From Seohaeicola_A nanhaiensis (lineage in GTDB: Bacteria; Pseudomonadota; Alphaproteobacteria; Rhodobacterales; Rhodobacteraceae), in assembly GCF_042654245.1 (NCBI RefSeq), contig NZ_JBHSGI010000033.1, positions 372,001-436,000 on the forward strand: DNA of 64,000 bases. The letters are read 5' to 3'. Made by a program: the position numbers and the translations under genes. This document shows, in pieces, positions 51,649 through 61,549 of the stretch. Below the pieces are notes generated by a model. That model had not been told where the DNA came from. It made no database searches and saw nothing but the letters and a program-made list of their open reading frames with translations. How positions within the stretch are numbered: the stretch's first letter is position 1; each line of letters opens with the position of its first letter.

Positions 51649-54419
51649 TGGCCAAGCCTGTCAAGCAGGGCAGGCACGTGCACCTGATCGGATTTGTAGT
51701 TGCCGGTCAGCACATGCATCACCAGATTCACTCCGAAACGATAGGCCAGTTCGCGTTGCCGTTCGCCGGCATAGCCGCGCCCGACCGGCAGGAGCGCCGC
51801 GCCGTTGCGATCCACCGCCCAGGCCGCCGCCCAGTCGTTGCCGCCGATCACCACCGGCGTCACGCCATCATTCAGGTTGCGGAACGGCATCCCTTCAATC
51901 TGCTCGGCATCCGGCGGCGCCGCCTCGACCCAGACCTCGCGGCCGGTGTGGCGCCCGGGAAAGTCCTGCAACAGATAGAAGGTCCGCGTCAGGACGTGAT
52001 CCGCCGGCAGCGGTTCAAGCGGGGGAATGTCCAGCGGCGCGGCCAGCTGCTGCAACTTCCGCCCGTTCGGGCTGGAGGCGCCAAAGCGGGCGATATCGGA
52101 ATCGCGGGTATCGAACAGGATCAGCCCGCCCGAGCGCAGATATTCGTTCAGCCGGGCATAGGCCTCCGCCGAAGGCGTCGGCTGATCCGGCGTGATCGGC
52201 CAGTAGAGCATCGGGAAGAACACCAGTTCATCCCGCTCCAGATCGACGCCCATCGGTTCGCCCGGCTCGACCGAGGTGCGAAAGAACAGCGTGTCGGCCA
52301 GCCCCTTCAGCCCGGCCTGGGCCACATCGTCGATCTGCGCATTGCCGGTCAGCACATGTGCCAGCACCAGTTCGCGGCTGGCCTCGATGGCAAAGGTCTC
52401 GCTGTCGTCGGTCTGCGCGCGGACGTCGTGGGGCAGGGCGAACGCCAGCCCGACCGCCAGCGCCGCAGCCGTGCCGCGCAACCCGCCGATCAGCCGGCCC
52501 GACAGCGCCAGCGCGGCGATCACATCGGCGGCCAGCAGCACCAGCGCGAGGGCCAGCAACAATCCACCCAGCGGCAGCTCCTCGGTCACGGCCAGCCCCT
52601 CCACCGGCACGCCATCCGGCCAGGTGGCGGGGCTCAGCTCGGACCCGGCGGTCAGCACATTGCGCGCCAGCCGGCGGTCTTCGCTGCGGTAAAGACCGGG
52701 GCGCACCTCGGGCCCGGCAGGCGCTTCGGCAAGCATCGGGCCATCGACACCCGGCAGGGCGCTGGCATCGCTCAGCACGCCATAGGCATCCAGCACCTGA
52801 ACCGGGGTCCAGGTGGTGCCCTCCAGATCCTCGGCACTCGGGGCCTTGGCCGCGGAAGAGACCGCAAGCCGCTCCAGCATCTCGACGAACAGCCCCGACA
52901 GCGGCAGCGTCGACCATTCCGCATTGGCGGTAACGTGGAACAGCACGACCTGACCCTGACCGATCATCTTGCGCGTCACCAGCGGCGTGCCGTCGCTGAG
53001 CGAGGCGATCACCCGGTCGGCCAGTGTCGGATCGGGCTGCGCCACGACCTGCGCGGACACCGTGACATCGGGCGAGACGCGCAGGCCATAAAACGGCGAG
53101 CCTTCTGGGAAAGGTGCCAGCGTCTTCGGCTCGCCCCAGCTCATCGCGCCCCCAACGCTCCGCCCGCCGGCCCGCAGCCGCACCGGCATCAGCGGGTGTT
53201 CGTCCATCCGGCTGATATCGCTCGCCGCAAGGCGTGGGCCGGCAAACCGCAGCAACATGCCGCCCTTCTCGATCCACTCGGTCAGCGCGGCTTCTTCCGC
53301 GGGCGACAGCGTCGCGACATCCGCCAGAACGATCACATCCGGATTGGCCGGCAGGATGTCCAGCAGCGCGCCGTCCAGCAGGTCGGCGGTCGGCTCCAGC
53401 GCCTGATGCAGGTAGTGCAGCGGGGCCAGCAGCTCCAGCCCCTCGCGATCGTCCCGCCCGGCAATCAGCGCCACCTCGCGGCGCCGCAGCGCGTCATCGG
53501 TCAGCGTCAGCGTCCCCGCCGAACGCTGGCCCGCAATCGCGAAATGCGTGACCCGCGCCCGCAACTCGGCCGGCAGCGCCAGCGCGGTCTCGGCCGTGGT
53601 CTCGCCCGCCGCAAAGGTCGCCGTGGCCTGACCAAGCGTCGCCGCATTCCCCGCCGGATCGCGCCCTTCGGCCAGAACCGAAATCTCGCTCTCCGCCCCC
53701 GGCACCGACCGCCGGGCCGTCAGCTGGACCGCGCCATCGGCAAAGGTCGCCGGCGCAAGCCCCAGCACGGCCGCGCCATTCTGGAACACCCGGACCGGCC
53801 CGCGCGCCAGCACCGCCTCGGCCAGATCCGCGCGCCCCGGATAATCGATGCCGTCGCCGAACCAGTAGGTCTCGAACCCGCCCGGCACGGCATCCAGCGC
53901 CGCCGTCACGCCCGCCAGCTGCGGTTCGCTCGGCGACCAGGGCTGCGGGATCAGCCCCGGCAGCCGCGTCTTCCACGCATCCGCCGCCTGAAAGACCACC
54001 GCCTCGGGTTCGCTCAGCCGCACAATCGCCACCGTCCGACCCGCGCGCCCCGCTTCGGTCAGCTGCGCGTCGATCAGATCGGACTTCGCATCCCAATGCG
54101 TCGCCCCGGCCCAGCTCGCGTCCAGCAAAATCAGCAGCGGCCCGGCCCCGTTTTCCGCCTGCCGTGGGTTCAGGACCGGCCCCGCCAGCCCCACGATCAG
54201 GGCTGCGACGGCGACCATCCGCAACAGCAGCAGCCACCAGGGCGTGCGGTCGCTGACGCTTTCGTCGTCCTTCAGGCCCAGCAGCAGCGCCACGCCCGGA
54301 AACCGGCGCCGGATCGGCGCGGGCGGGATGGCGCGCAGGATGATCCAGAGGATCGGCAGGACCAGCAGCCCCAGCAGCAGCCAGGGCGAGGCGAACCCGA
54401 TGCCGCCGAGAACCGTCAT
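51645..54419 (-). CDS. BatA-type / DUF4159 membrane protein
   Basis: A 924-residue protein beginning with an aerotolerance-regulator N-terminal region (FASPWLLLGLLVLPILWIIL and the RRRFPG motif). A vWA-like domain follows with a degenerate MIDAS (LLILLDASWAG, where DxSxS is expected). After further membrane segments (about 57-75, 640-680) comes a C-terminal DUF4159 domain (ELVFFPMLYWPI, EYLRSGGLILFDTRD, HVLTRTFYLLQDFPG). ATG at 54419; the frame upstream to 54518 overlaps the DUF58 gene. It overlaps the downstream and upstream genes by 4 nt each, as expected in a MoxR-type operon. Confidence 0.85.
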   Translation of the reverse strand: MTVLGGIGFASPWLLLGLLVLPILWIILRAIPPAPIRRRFPGVALLLGLKDDESVSDRTPWWLLLLRMVAVAALIVGLAGPVLNPRQAENGAGPLLILLDASWAGATHWDAKSDLIDAQLTEAGRAGRTVAIVRLSEPEAVVFQAADAWKTRLPGLIPQPWSPSEPQLAGVTAALDAVPGGFETYWFGDGIDYPGRADLAEAVLARGPVRVFQNGAAVLGLAPATFADGAVQLTARRSVPGAESEISVLAEGRDPAGNAATLGQATATFAAGETTAETALALPAELRARVTHFAIAGQRSAGTLTLTDDALRRREVALIAGRDDREGLELLAPLHYLHQALEPTADLLDGALLDILPANPDVIVLADVATLSPAEEAALTEWIEKGGMLLRFAGPRLAASDISRMDEHPLMPVRLRAGGRSVGGAMSWGEPKTLAPFPEGSPFYGLRVSPDVTVSAQVVAQPDPTLADRVIASLSDGTPLVTRKMIGQGQVVLFHVTANAEWSTLPLSGLFVEMLERLAVSSAAKAPSAEDLEGTTWTPVQVLDAYGVLSDASALPGVDGPMLAEAPAGPEVRPGLYRSEDRRLARNVLTAGSELSPATWPDGVPVEGLAVTEELPLGGLLLALALVLLAADVIAALALSGRLIGGLRGTAAALAVGLAFALPHDVRAQTDDSETFAIEASRELVLAHVLTGNAQIDDVAQAGLKGLADTLFFRTSVEPGEPMGVDLERDELVFFPMLYWPITPDQPTPSAEAYARLNEYLRSGGLILFDTRDSDIARFGASSPNGRKLQQLAAPLDIPPLEPLPADHVLTRTFYLLQDFPGRHTGREVWVEAAPPDAEQIEGMPFRNLNDGVTPVVIGGNDWAAAWAVDRNGAALLPVGRGYAGERQRELAYRFGVNLVMHVLTGNYKSDQVHVPALLDRLGQ

Positions 54420-55287
54420 CGCGTGCCCCCGTCCAGCGCGCGGTAGAGCCACAGCAGCGCCGCCTGCGCGCTTTCGCTGGTGTGATGCATCCCGAATTGC
54501 CAGCCCGTGGCCCGGCACAGGCCGGTCAGCTCGTCGCGCCGTTCGGACAAACGGGCAAGATAGCGGTCGCGCAGTTCGTTGGCCTTCAGCGTTTCATGCC
54601 GCAGCGTGCCCCCGACGCTTTCAAAGATCGTCCGCCCGCGAAAGGGGAACTGTTCCTCGGCAGGATCGAGCACCTGCAACAGCATCCCCCGCACGCCGCG
54701 ATCGGCGGCCTTGGTCAGAGCAAGCCGCACTTCGGCGATATCGCCGAGGAAATCGGAAATGAACACCGCCCTCGCATGGGGGATCATCGCCCGATGCTCG
54801 GGCGGGGCGTAATCGGCGGCGGCATCGACCGACAGCGTCTCGGCCAGCCGCGCGATCTGGTCGTTGCCGCGCCGGGGCGGCAGGCTGGTGCCAGTCAGCC
54901 CGACCCGCTCGCCGCCGCGCACCAGCAGGATGGCCACGGCCAGTCCCAGCAGCCGCGCGCGGTCGATCTTGGGCGGCAGACGGTTGTCCGACGCAAAGCG
55001 CATCGAGGCGCCCCGATCGACCCAGAGCATCACCGACTGCGCGATCTGCCATTCCCGCTCGCGCACGAATTGCTGATCGCCCCGCGCCGACCGGCGATAG
55101 TCGATCATCCGCCGGCTGTCGCCGGGCTGGGCCGGGCGGTATTGCCAGAAGTTGTCCCCCAGCCCCGCGCGCCGCCGTCCGTGTTCGCCCAGCAGGACGG
55201 TACCGGCCAGTTGCTCGGCACGCGCCAGCAGCGGCGGCAGACGGCCGGCTTCGGCCTCGGCAAATTCGCGCAGGGCGATGGGGTTGG

Positions 55288-55291
<4 letters not shown>
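54416..55291 (-). CDS. DUF58 domain protein
   Basis: A 291-residue cytoplasmic protein of the DUF58 family: central YRPAQPGDSRRMIDYRRSAR and QFVREREWQIAQSVMLWVD, a vWA-like fold with the MIDAS position altered to DRGAS, and a late VFISDFLGDIAEV. DUF58 proteins accompany MoxR ATPases and are thought to help assemble or mature complexes. It overlaps the MoxR stop (55288-55291) and the BatA start (54416-54419), both ATGA. Confidence 0.9.
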
Positions 55292-56295
<1,004 letters not shown>

Positions 56296-56376
56296 GACTT
56301 TCCTTTCGGGGGACGTATATGCTTTGTAGAAGCGGTCACATCGAGTGTATCGCGCCGGAAGGAAATGGCAAAAGCT

Positions 56377-56955
56377 ATGAGTGGACAAAATGCCGTTACC
56401 CCGTCGGCAGAAGGCATTGCACAGGCCGTGCGCAAGGCGAAGTCGCGCGGATTGCCGCCTGTGCATCTCTGGAACCCCGATTTCTGCGGGGATCTCGACA
56501 TGCGCATCGCCCGCGACGGGACCTGGTTCTATCTCGGCACGCCCATCGGGCGGCCGGAACTGGTGCGCCTCTTCTCGACGATTCTGAAGAAGGAAGAGGG
56601 GAAATACTACCTCGTCACCCCGGTCGAGAAGGTGGGGATCACCGTCGAGGACGCGCCCTTCGTGGCGGTCGACTTCGAACGGACGGGGCAGGGCACGGAC
56701 CAGGTTCTGACCTTCACGACGAACGTCGGCGACAAGGCCGCCGCCGGGCCAGACCATCCGATCCGCGTCGAGCGCGACGCAGAAACCGGAGAGCCGTCTC
56801 CCTATGTGCTGGTCCGCGCCAATCTCGAGGCGCTGATCGACCGCAAGAGCTTTTACCGGCTGGTCGAGATCGGCGCCCATCACGACGGGTGGTTCGGGCT
56901 GTGGTCGTCGGGGGCGTTCTTTCCGATCATTCCCTCGGAGGACCTCAAGGGATGA
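56377..56955 (+). CDS. DUF1285 family protein
   Basis: A 192-residue protein from the ATG at 56377 (or 196 from an ATG at 56365, closer to GGAAGG). Hallmarks LPPVHLWNPDFCGDLDMRI, DGTWFYLGTPIGRPELVRLF and VEDAPFVAVDFE are typical of DUF1285, a conserved alphaproteobacterial protein of unknown function often linked to MoxR operons. It is divergent from moxR. The segment FTTNVGDKAAAGPDHPIRVE suggests a beta-rich fold. Function unknown. Confidence 0.87.
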   Translation: MSGQNAVTPSAEGIAQAVRKAKSRGLPPVHLWNPDFCGDLDMRIARDGTWFYLGTPIGRPELVRLFSTILKKEEGKYYLVTPVEKVGITVEDAPFVAVDFERTGQGTDQVLTFTTNVGDKAAAGPDHPIRVERDAETGEPSPYVLVRANLEALIDRKSFYRLVEIGAHHDGWFGLWSSGAFFPIIPSEDLKG

Positions 56956-56998
56956 GCGCATCGACCCTCCGTTCAGCCCTGCGACCGGCGTCCGATCC

Positions 56999-57064
56999 GG
57001 GGGCTCTGCCCCCGCCGCGCCTTTGGCGCGGCCCCCCCGAGGGTATTTGTGAACCAGAGAAGAT
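56999..57064. repeat. Intergenic double hairpin + CGAGGGTATTTG element, copy 2
   Basis: Hairpin one: GGGGGC (56999-57004) / TCT / GCCCCC (57008-57013). Hairpin two: GCCGCGCC (57014-57021) / TTT / GGCGCGGC (57025-57032). Then CGAGGGTATTTG (57038-57049) and a purine-rich tail. It shares architecture and core CGAGGrTATTTG with 3171-3220. It lies between DUF1285 and edd, probably ending the DUF1285 transcript. Confidence 0.55.
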
Positions 57065-57097
57065 GCGGGCGCGGCGCGGGATTGATCTGTCGGGCTT

Positions 57098-57109
57098 GTT
57101 AGCGCTAAC
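57098..57109. promoter_or_regulatory. Perfect palindrome GTTAGCGCTAAC, candidate LacI/GntR-type operator
   Basis: A 12-bp perfect palindrome 33 bp before the edd start (57143). It resembles the operators of LacI-family sugar-acid repressors. The position between the DUF1285 gene and edd suggests it controls the Entner-Doudoroff operon. The repressor gene is not in the window; the assignment is inferred. Confidence 0.6.
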
Positions 57110-57142
57110 TAACGGTGTTTACCGGCAACGGAGAGCGACCCG

Positions 57143-58951
57143 ATGACCCTGAACGCCACGCTGGCACGCGTCACCGACCGGATCATCGCGCGCAGCGAAG
57201 CGACCCGTCAGCCCTATCTCGCCCGGATGCGCGCCGCGGCCTCGAAAGGTCCGGCGCGGGCGCATCTGACCTGCAGCGGCCAGGCCCATGCCTTTGCCGC
57301 CGCCGGGACGGATCAGCAGGCGCTGGCCAGGGGCGACGCCGGCAATCTCGGCATCGTGACCGCCTATAACGACATGCTCTCGGCGCATCAGCCCTTCGAG
57401 CGTTTCCCCGACCTGATCCGCGCCGCGGCCCGCTCGGCCGGCGGCACCGCGCAGGTGGCCGGCGGCGTGCCCGCGATGTGCGACGGCGTCACCCAGGGCG
57501 AGGCGGGGATGGAGCTGAGCCTGTTCTCGCGCGACACCATCGCGCTCGCCGCGGGCATCGCCCTGTCGCACGCCACCTTCGACGCCGCCGTCTTCCTGGG
57601 CGTCTGCGACAAGATCGTGCCCGGCCTCGTGATCGCGGCCCAGGCCTTCGGCCACCTGCCCATCGTCTTCCTGCCCGCCGGTCCGATGACCAGCGGCATC
57701 AGCAATGACGAAAAGGCCAAGGTGCGCCAGCAGTTCGCCACCGGAGAGGTCGGCCGCGACCGCCTGATGGAGGCCGAGATGGCGGCCTATCACGGCCCCG
57801 GCACCTGCACCTTCTACGGAACGGCCAATACCAACCAGATGCTGATGGAGTTCATGGGCCTGCACCTGCCGGGGTCCAGCTTCGTCAATCCCAATACGCC
57901 GTTGCGAGACGCGCTGACCGTCGAAGGCGCCCGCCGCGCCCTGTCGCTCTCCGCGCTCGGCAACGACTATACACCCGCCTGCCACGTGCTTGACGAACGC
58001 GCCTTCGTCAACGGCATCGTCGGGCTGAACGCCACCGGCGGCTCGACCAACCTGCTGATCCATCTGATCGCCATGGCCCGCGCCGGGGGCATCGTGATCG
58101 ACTGGCAGGACTTCTCGGACCTCTCGGACATCACGCCCCTGATGGCGCGGGTCTACCCCAACGGCCTGGCCGACGTGAACCACTTCCATGCCGCCGGCGG
58201 CCTCGGCTACATGATCGGCGACCTGCTGCGCGCGGGCCTGCTGCACCCAGACACCCGCACCGTCGCGGGCGAGGGGCTGGAGCATTATACCGCCGAACCC
58301 AGGCTGATCGACGGCGCGCTGACCTGGACCCCGGGCGCAAGCGCCAGCCTGAACGACAGGATCCTGCGCCCCGCCAACGATCCCTTCCAGCCGACCGGCG
58401 GCCTCAAACGCCTCTCCGGCACGCTGGGCACCGCGGTGATGAAGGTATCGGCCGTCGCCCCCGAACATCACGTCGTCGAAGCCCCCGTGCGGGTCTTCCA
58501 CGATCAGGAGGCGGTCAAGTCCGCCTTCAAGGCCGGCGAGTTCACCACCGACGTCATCGTCGTCGTCCGCTTCCAGGGGCCCAAGGCCAACGGGATGCCC
58601 GAACTGCACAGCCTGACGCCGATCCTGGCCATCCTGCAGGGCCGCGGCCACAAGGTGGCTCTGGTGACCGACGGCCGGATGTCCGGCGCCTCGGGCAAGG
58701 TGCCCGCCGCTATCCACGTCTGCCCCGAAGCGCTGGACGGCGGCGCCATCGCCCGCCTGCAGGACGGCGACATCCTGCGTGTCGATGCCGTCGAAGGGCG
58801 GCTCGATATCCTGACCGAGGGCGTTCTCGACCGCGACGCCGTTACGGCCGACCTCTCTGCCAACGAAGCCGGCGTGGGGCGCGAACTCTTCGCCACCTTC
58901 CGCCGGACCGTCGGCTCGGCCGATACCGGCGCCACGATCTTTGGAGCCTGA
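57143..58951 (+). CDS. edd: 6-phosphogluconate dehydratase
   Basis: Entner-Doudoroff enzyme dehydrating 6-phosphogluconate to 2-keto-3-deoxy-6-phosphogluconate; a [4Fe-4S] protein. The 602-residue product has NLGIVTAYNDMLSAHQPFE, GVPAMCDGVTQGEAGMELSL, LGVCDKIVPGL and YGTANTNQMLMEFMGLHLPG, and the NATGGSTNLLIHL and MSGASGKVPAAIH segments of IlvD/Edd proteins; the family iron-sulfur cysteines are visible in the first three. Upstream lies the GTTAGCGCTAAC palindrome. It is followed by eda at 3 nt spacing. Confidence 0.95.
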   Translation: MTLNATLARVTDRIIARSEATRQPYLARMRAAASKGPARAHLTCSGQAHAFAAAGTDQQALARGDAGNLGIVTAYNDMLSAHQPFERFPDLIRAAARSAGGTAQVAGGVPAMCDGVTQGEAGMELSLFSRDTIALAAGIALSHATFDAAVFLGVCDKIVPGLVIAAQAFGHLPIVFLPAGPMTSGISNDEKAKVRQQFATGEVGRDRLMEAEMAAYHGPGTCTFYGTANTNQMLMEFMGLHLPGSSFVNPNTPLRDALTVEGARRALSLSALGNDYTPACHVLDERAFVNGIVGLNATGGSTNLLIHLIAMARAGGIVIDWQDFSDLSDITPLMARVYPNGLADVNHFHAAGGLGYMIGDLLRAGLLHPDTRTVAGEGLEHYTAEPRLIDGALTWTPGASASLNDRILRPANDPFQPTGGLKRLSGTLGTAVMKVSAVAPEHHVVEAPVRVFHDQEAVKSAFKAGEFTTDVIVVVRFQGPKANGMPELHSLTPILAILQGRGHKVALVTDGRMSGASGKVPAAIHVCPEALDGGAIARLQDGDILRVDAVEGRLDILTEGVLDRDAVTADLSANEAGVGRELFATFRRTVGSADTGATIFGA

Positions 58952-58954
58952 CCC

Positions 58955-59605
58955 ATGAGCCTCACCCCTAAGGACGCCAGCCGCCGCACCCGTGACCTCT
59001 GCGCGCTGGCGCCCATCGTGCCGGTGCTGGTGATCGCCGATCTCGCCCATGCCCGGCCGATGGCCGAGGCGCTGGTGGCCGGCGGCCTGCCGGTGCTCGA
59101 GGTGACGTTGCGCACGCCCGTCGCGCTCGACGTGATCCGCGCGATGGCCGCGGTGCCGGGCGGCGTCGTGGGCGCGGGCACGCTGGTGACCCCCGCGGAC
59201 GTGAAGGCCGCCGTCGCGGCGGGTGCGAAATTCGGGGTCTCCCCCGGGGCGACCGACGAACTGCTGGCGGCCTGCGAGGCCGAGGGCCTGCCCCTGCTGC
59301 CCGGCGCGGCGACGGCGACCGAGGCCATGCGCCTGCTCGCGCGCGGCTATGACATGATGAAGTTCTTTCCCGCCGAGGCCTCGGGCGGCGCCCCCGCGCT
59401 CAAGGCCATCGGCGCGCCGCTGCCCCAGATCTCCTTCTGCCCCACCGGCGGCGTCACGCCGGAAAACGCCACGACATATCTCAGCCTGCCGAACGTCGCC
59501 TGCGCCGGCGGCAGCTGGGTCGCGCCCGCCGCGATGGCCGCCAAGGGCGACTGGTCCGGGATCGAGTCCCTTGCCCGCGCCGCCAGCCAGCTGCCGCGGG
59601 ACTGA
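58955..59605 (+). CDS. eda: KDPG aldolase (2-dehydro-3-deoxyphosphogluconate aldolase)
   Basis: Cleaves 2-keto-3-deoxy-6-phosphogluconate to pyruvate and glyceraldehyde-3-phosphate. The 216-residue class I aldolase has VIADLAHARPMAEALVAGGL, VEVTLRTP-like (VLEVTLRTPVAL), GAGTLVTPADVKAAVAAGA, the Schiff-base lysine in MMKFFPAEASGG and the phosphate-binding CPTGGVTPENA. It follows edd by 3 nt and is followed by hyi by 51 nt, so the three genes probably share a transcript. Confidence 0.95.
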   Translation: MSLTPKDASRRTRDLCALAPIVPVLVIADLAHARPMAEALVAGGLPVLEVTLRTPVALDVIRAMAAVPGGVVGAGTLVTPADVKAAVAAGAKFGVSPGATDELLAACEAEGLPLLPGAATATEAMRLLARGYDMMKFFPAEASGGAPALKAIGAPLPQISFCPTGGVTPENATTYLSLPNVACAGGSWVAPAAMAAKGDWSGIESLARAASQLPRD

Positions 59606-59656
59606 GGCTGGTCACCGGCGCGGCGGTTCTGAGACCAGGATGCAGGGGCCAGAAAC

Positions 59657-60418
59657 GTGAAACTCGCAGCCAACCTTTCGCTACTCTTCACCGAACTGCC
59701 CTATCTCGACCGCTTCGCCGCCGCGGCCAAGGCGGGCTTTACCGGGGCCGAGATCCTCTTTCCCTACGATGTCGCCGCCAGCGCGACCCAGCGCGCCCTG
59801 ATCGCCAACGGGCTGGACTTCGTGCTGATGAACGCGCCGCCGCCGAATTACACCGGCGGCGATCCGGGCTTTGCCGCCGTGCCGGGTGGCGAGGACCGCT
59901 TCCGCCACGACATGCGCCGCGTGCTGCGCTATGCCGGGGTGCTGAGGCCCGGGCTGATCCACGTCATGACCGGTTATACCAAGGCCGAGGCCGCCTTCGA
60001 CACCTGCGTCGCCAACCTGCAATGGCTGGCCGACACCGCGCCGCGCCAGCGCTTCACCATCGAGCCGCTGAACCAGGGCGATCAGCCGGGGTATTTTCTG
60101 GACGATTATGCGCTGGCCGCCCGGCTGCTTGACGCGGTGAACCGGCCCAACGTCGGGCTGCAATACGACAGCTACCACGCCCAGGTGATTCACGGCGACG
60201 CGGTGCACGTCTGGCAGACGCATTGTGCACGGGTTGTGCACGTCCAGATCGGCGATGCCCCGGGCCGCACCGAACCCGGCCGCGGCACGGTGGATTTCGC
60301 CCGGCTCTTCGCGTCGATCGAGGCGTCGGGCTACGACGGCTGGGTCAGCGCGGAATACAAGCCGACGACGAAGCGGACGGAGATGTCGCTGGAGTGGATG
60401 CGGGGGGTGATGGGGTAG
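59657..60418 (+). CDS. hyi: Hydroxypyruvate isomerase family (TIM-barrel) protein
   Basis: A 253-residue sugar isomerase of the AP-endonuclease-2 TIM-barrel superfamily, resembling hydroxypyruvate isomerase (hydroxypyruvate to tartronate semialdehyde). Hallmarks: ANLSLLFTELPYLDRFAAAA, GAEILFPYDV, TIEPLNQGDQPGYFLDD, LQYDSYHAQVIHGD, VHVQIGDAPGRTEPGRG and the final SAEYKPT, with the catalytic Glu and Asp residues of the metal site visible. GTG start at 59657. It follows eda; association of a glyoxylate-carboxylation enzyme with edd/eda is noteworthy. Other oxidoreductase partners are not in the window. Confidence 0.88.
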   Translation: MKLAANLSLLFTELPYLDRFAAAAKAGFTGAEILFPYDVAASATQRALIANGLDFVLMNAPPPNYTGGDPGFAAVPGGEDRFRHDMRRVLRYAGVLRPGLIHVMTGYTKAEAAFDTCVANLQWLADTAPRQRFTIEPLNQGDQPGYFLDDYALAARLLDAVNRPNVGLQYDSYHAQVIHGDAVHVWQTHCARVVHVQIGDAPGRTEPGRGTVDFARLFASIEASGYDGWVSAEYKPTTKRTEMSLEWMRGVMG

Positions 60419-60560
60419 GGGACTGTCCCTGAAGGTTTGTGGGCAAGTTACACGGAGTTTTTGGGGGAGAGAGGATTACCTTGCAGTCGCTTTCAAAAAA
60501 GCAAGGGTTCTCGAGTCATACGGCGATTCAGCGAATGTCCGCCCGGAACCTTACCGGAAA

Positions 60561-61334
60561 TCAAACGACCCCATCGCGTTCGAAACAGGAGAAATGCCGG
60601 TAGCCCGCATCGATAAGCCTTTTGGCAATACGATCTCGCTGTTCAGTGCCATCGGCAGCTTCCTGCACTTCGCTCGGCAGCAAGACGGTTACAGGCACCA
60701 TCCGAACTGGTGATAGCGGTGTATTCGGTACTATTTTGGGACGGCCTTCGGCAACCATTCCAAAGATGACGCCGACGCGGCCATCTGAGGTTAGGAATCT
60801 TTCGGGGATGGCGTCGCTTGAAACGGGTATTTCGGAAGATGCCAAATGAAATTCATCAAGTAACTCGCTGATCCCTCCCCAGTCTGCAACCTGTCTGGCC
60901 GCTTCCTCAATAAGTGCAAAGGCAGCCGATGATTTGATGTCATCAAGCTCCATAGCTTGTTGGCCCTTTATCTCTATGAACACCTCCATTTGGAAGCCGT
61001 TTTGCAGAATGTTCTTATCTTCTTCGAATGGGGCGGAAAGCCCATCTGACGCGATGATCAGACTTTCCGCTGCTCTAATTATTCTGAATACCTGCTTGCC
61101 ACCCGGCCACGGGGGTGACCCTAAGAACATAGGATTAACAATATATGAAATGACGATAGGATCGACCTGACCTACTTTTTCCCAATAACTCTGCAGGGCA
61201 TCATGCGTTTGTTGATATGCCGGATCATCGGGGTCGCGGAGATTTGGATCGGGTCCCGTCGTATTGTCGGCTGAGATCCGGGTGCCAAGGGTCGACCTGG
61301 CAAGAAGTGATCTAACCCAATCAAAGAATCTCAT
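60561..61334 (-). CDS. Hypothetical soluble protein, orphan-like
   Basis: A 257-residue ORF with AT-richer codon use than its neighbours. No signal peptide or membrane segment, one cysteine near the C-terminus (HFSCFERDG). Segments YIVNPMFLGSPPWPGGKQVF, ESLIIASDGLSAPFEE and QMEVFIEIKGQ recall, loosely, suppressor-of-fused-like or immunity-type domains, but the resemblance is weak and I do not name a function. It lies in an AT-rich pocket between hyi and polA with 140-220 bp of non-coding DNA on either side. Likely acquired. Confidence 0.65.
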   Translation of the reverse strand: MRFFDWVRSLLARSTLGTRISADNTTGPDPNLRDPDDPAYQQTHDALQSYWEKVGQVDPIVISYIVNPMFLGSPPWPGGKQVFRIIRAAESLIIASDGLSAPFEEDKNILQNGFQMEVFIEIKGQQAMELDDIKSSAAFALIEEAARQVADWGGISELLDEFHLASSEIPVSSDAIPERFLTSDGRVGVIFGMVAEGRPKIVPNTPLSPVRMVPVTVLLPSEVQEAADGTEQRDRIAKRLIDAGYRHFSCFERDGVV

Positions 61335-61549
61335 GCTGTGATTTCCATCAATAGTAAAATCTCACGAAGATCGGGAGATGCGGCGAAGCGCAAAGCAGTT
61401 GTTCAGGATGCAGCATAATACGCGAAATCTTCGCGCAAAGGCTAAATGTGCCGCACCCCAAACACAAGCGGGCGCCGCATGTTTCTGGCTCGTAACTGCC
61501 ATGCGATGCGCAAGCGACGTCCGATTTATCGGGCCGAATGCAATACCCC
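61335..61549. other. Intergenic region between orphan gene and polA
   Basis: About 215 bp, AT-richer than coding DNA. It contains a CGCGAA-ATC-TTCGCG triloop hairpin (61421-61435) that may end the polA transcript or act as a partial terminator; no U-run. No gene supported. Confidence 0.55.

Noticed and set aside
60561..61334. Calling the orphan protein a suppressor-of-fused domain or toxin immunity protein
   Set aside because: Only a vague resemblance in a few segments; no toxin gene is adjacent. I leave it as hypothetical.
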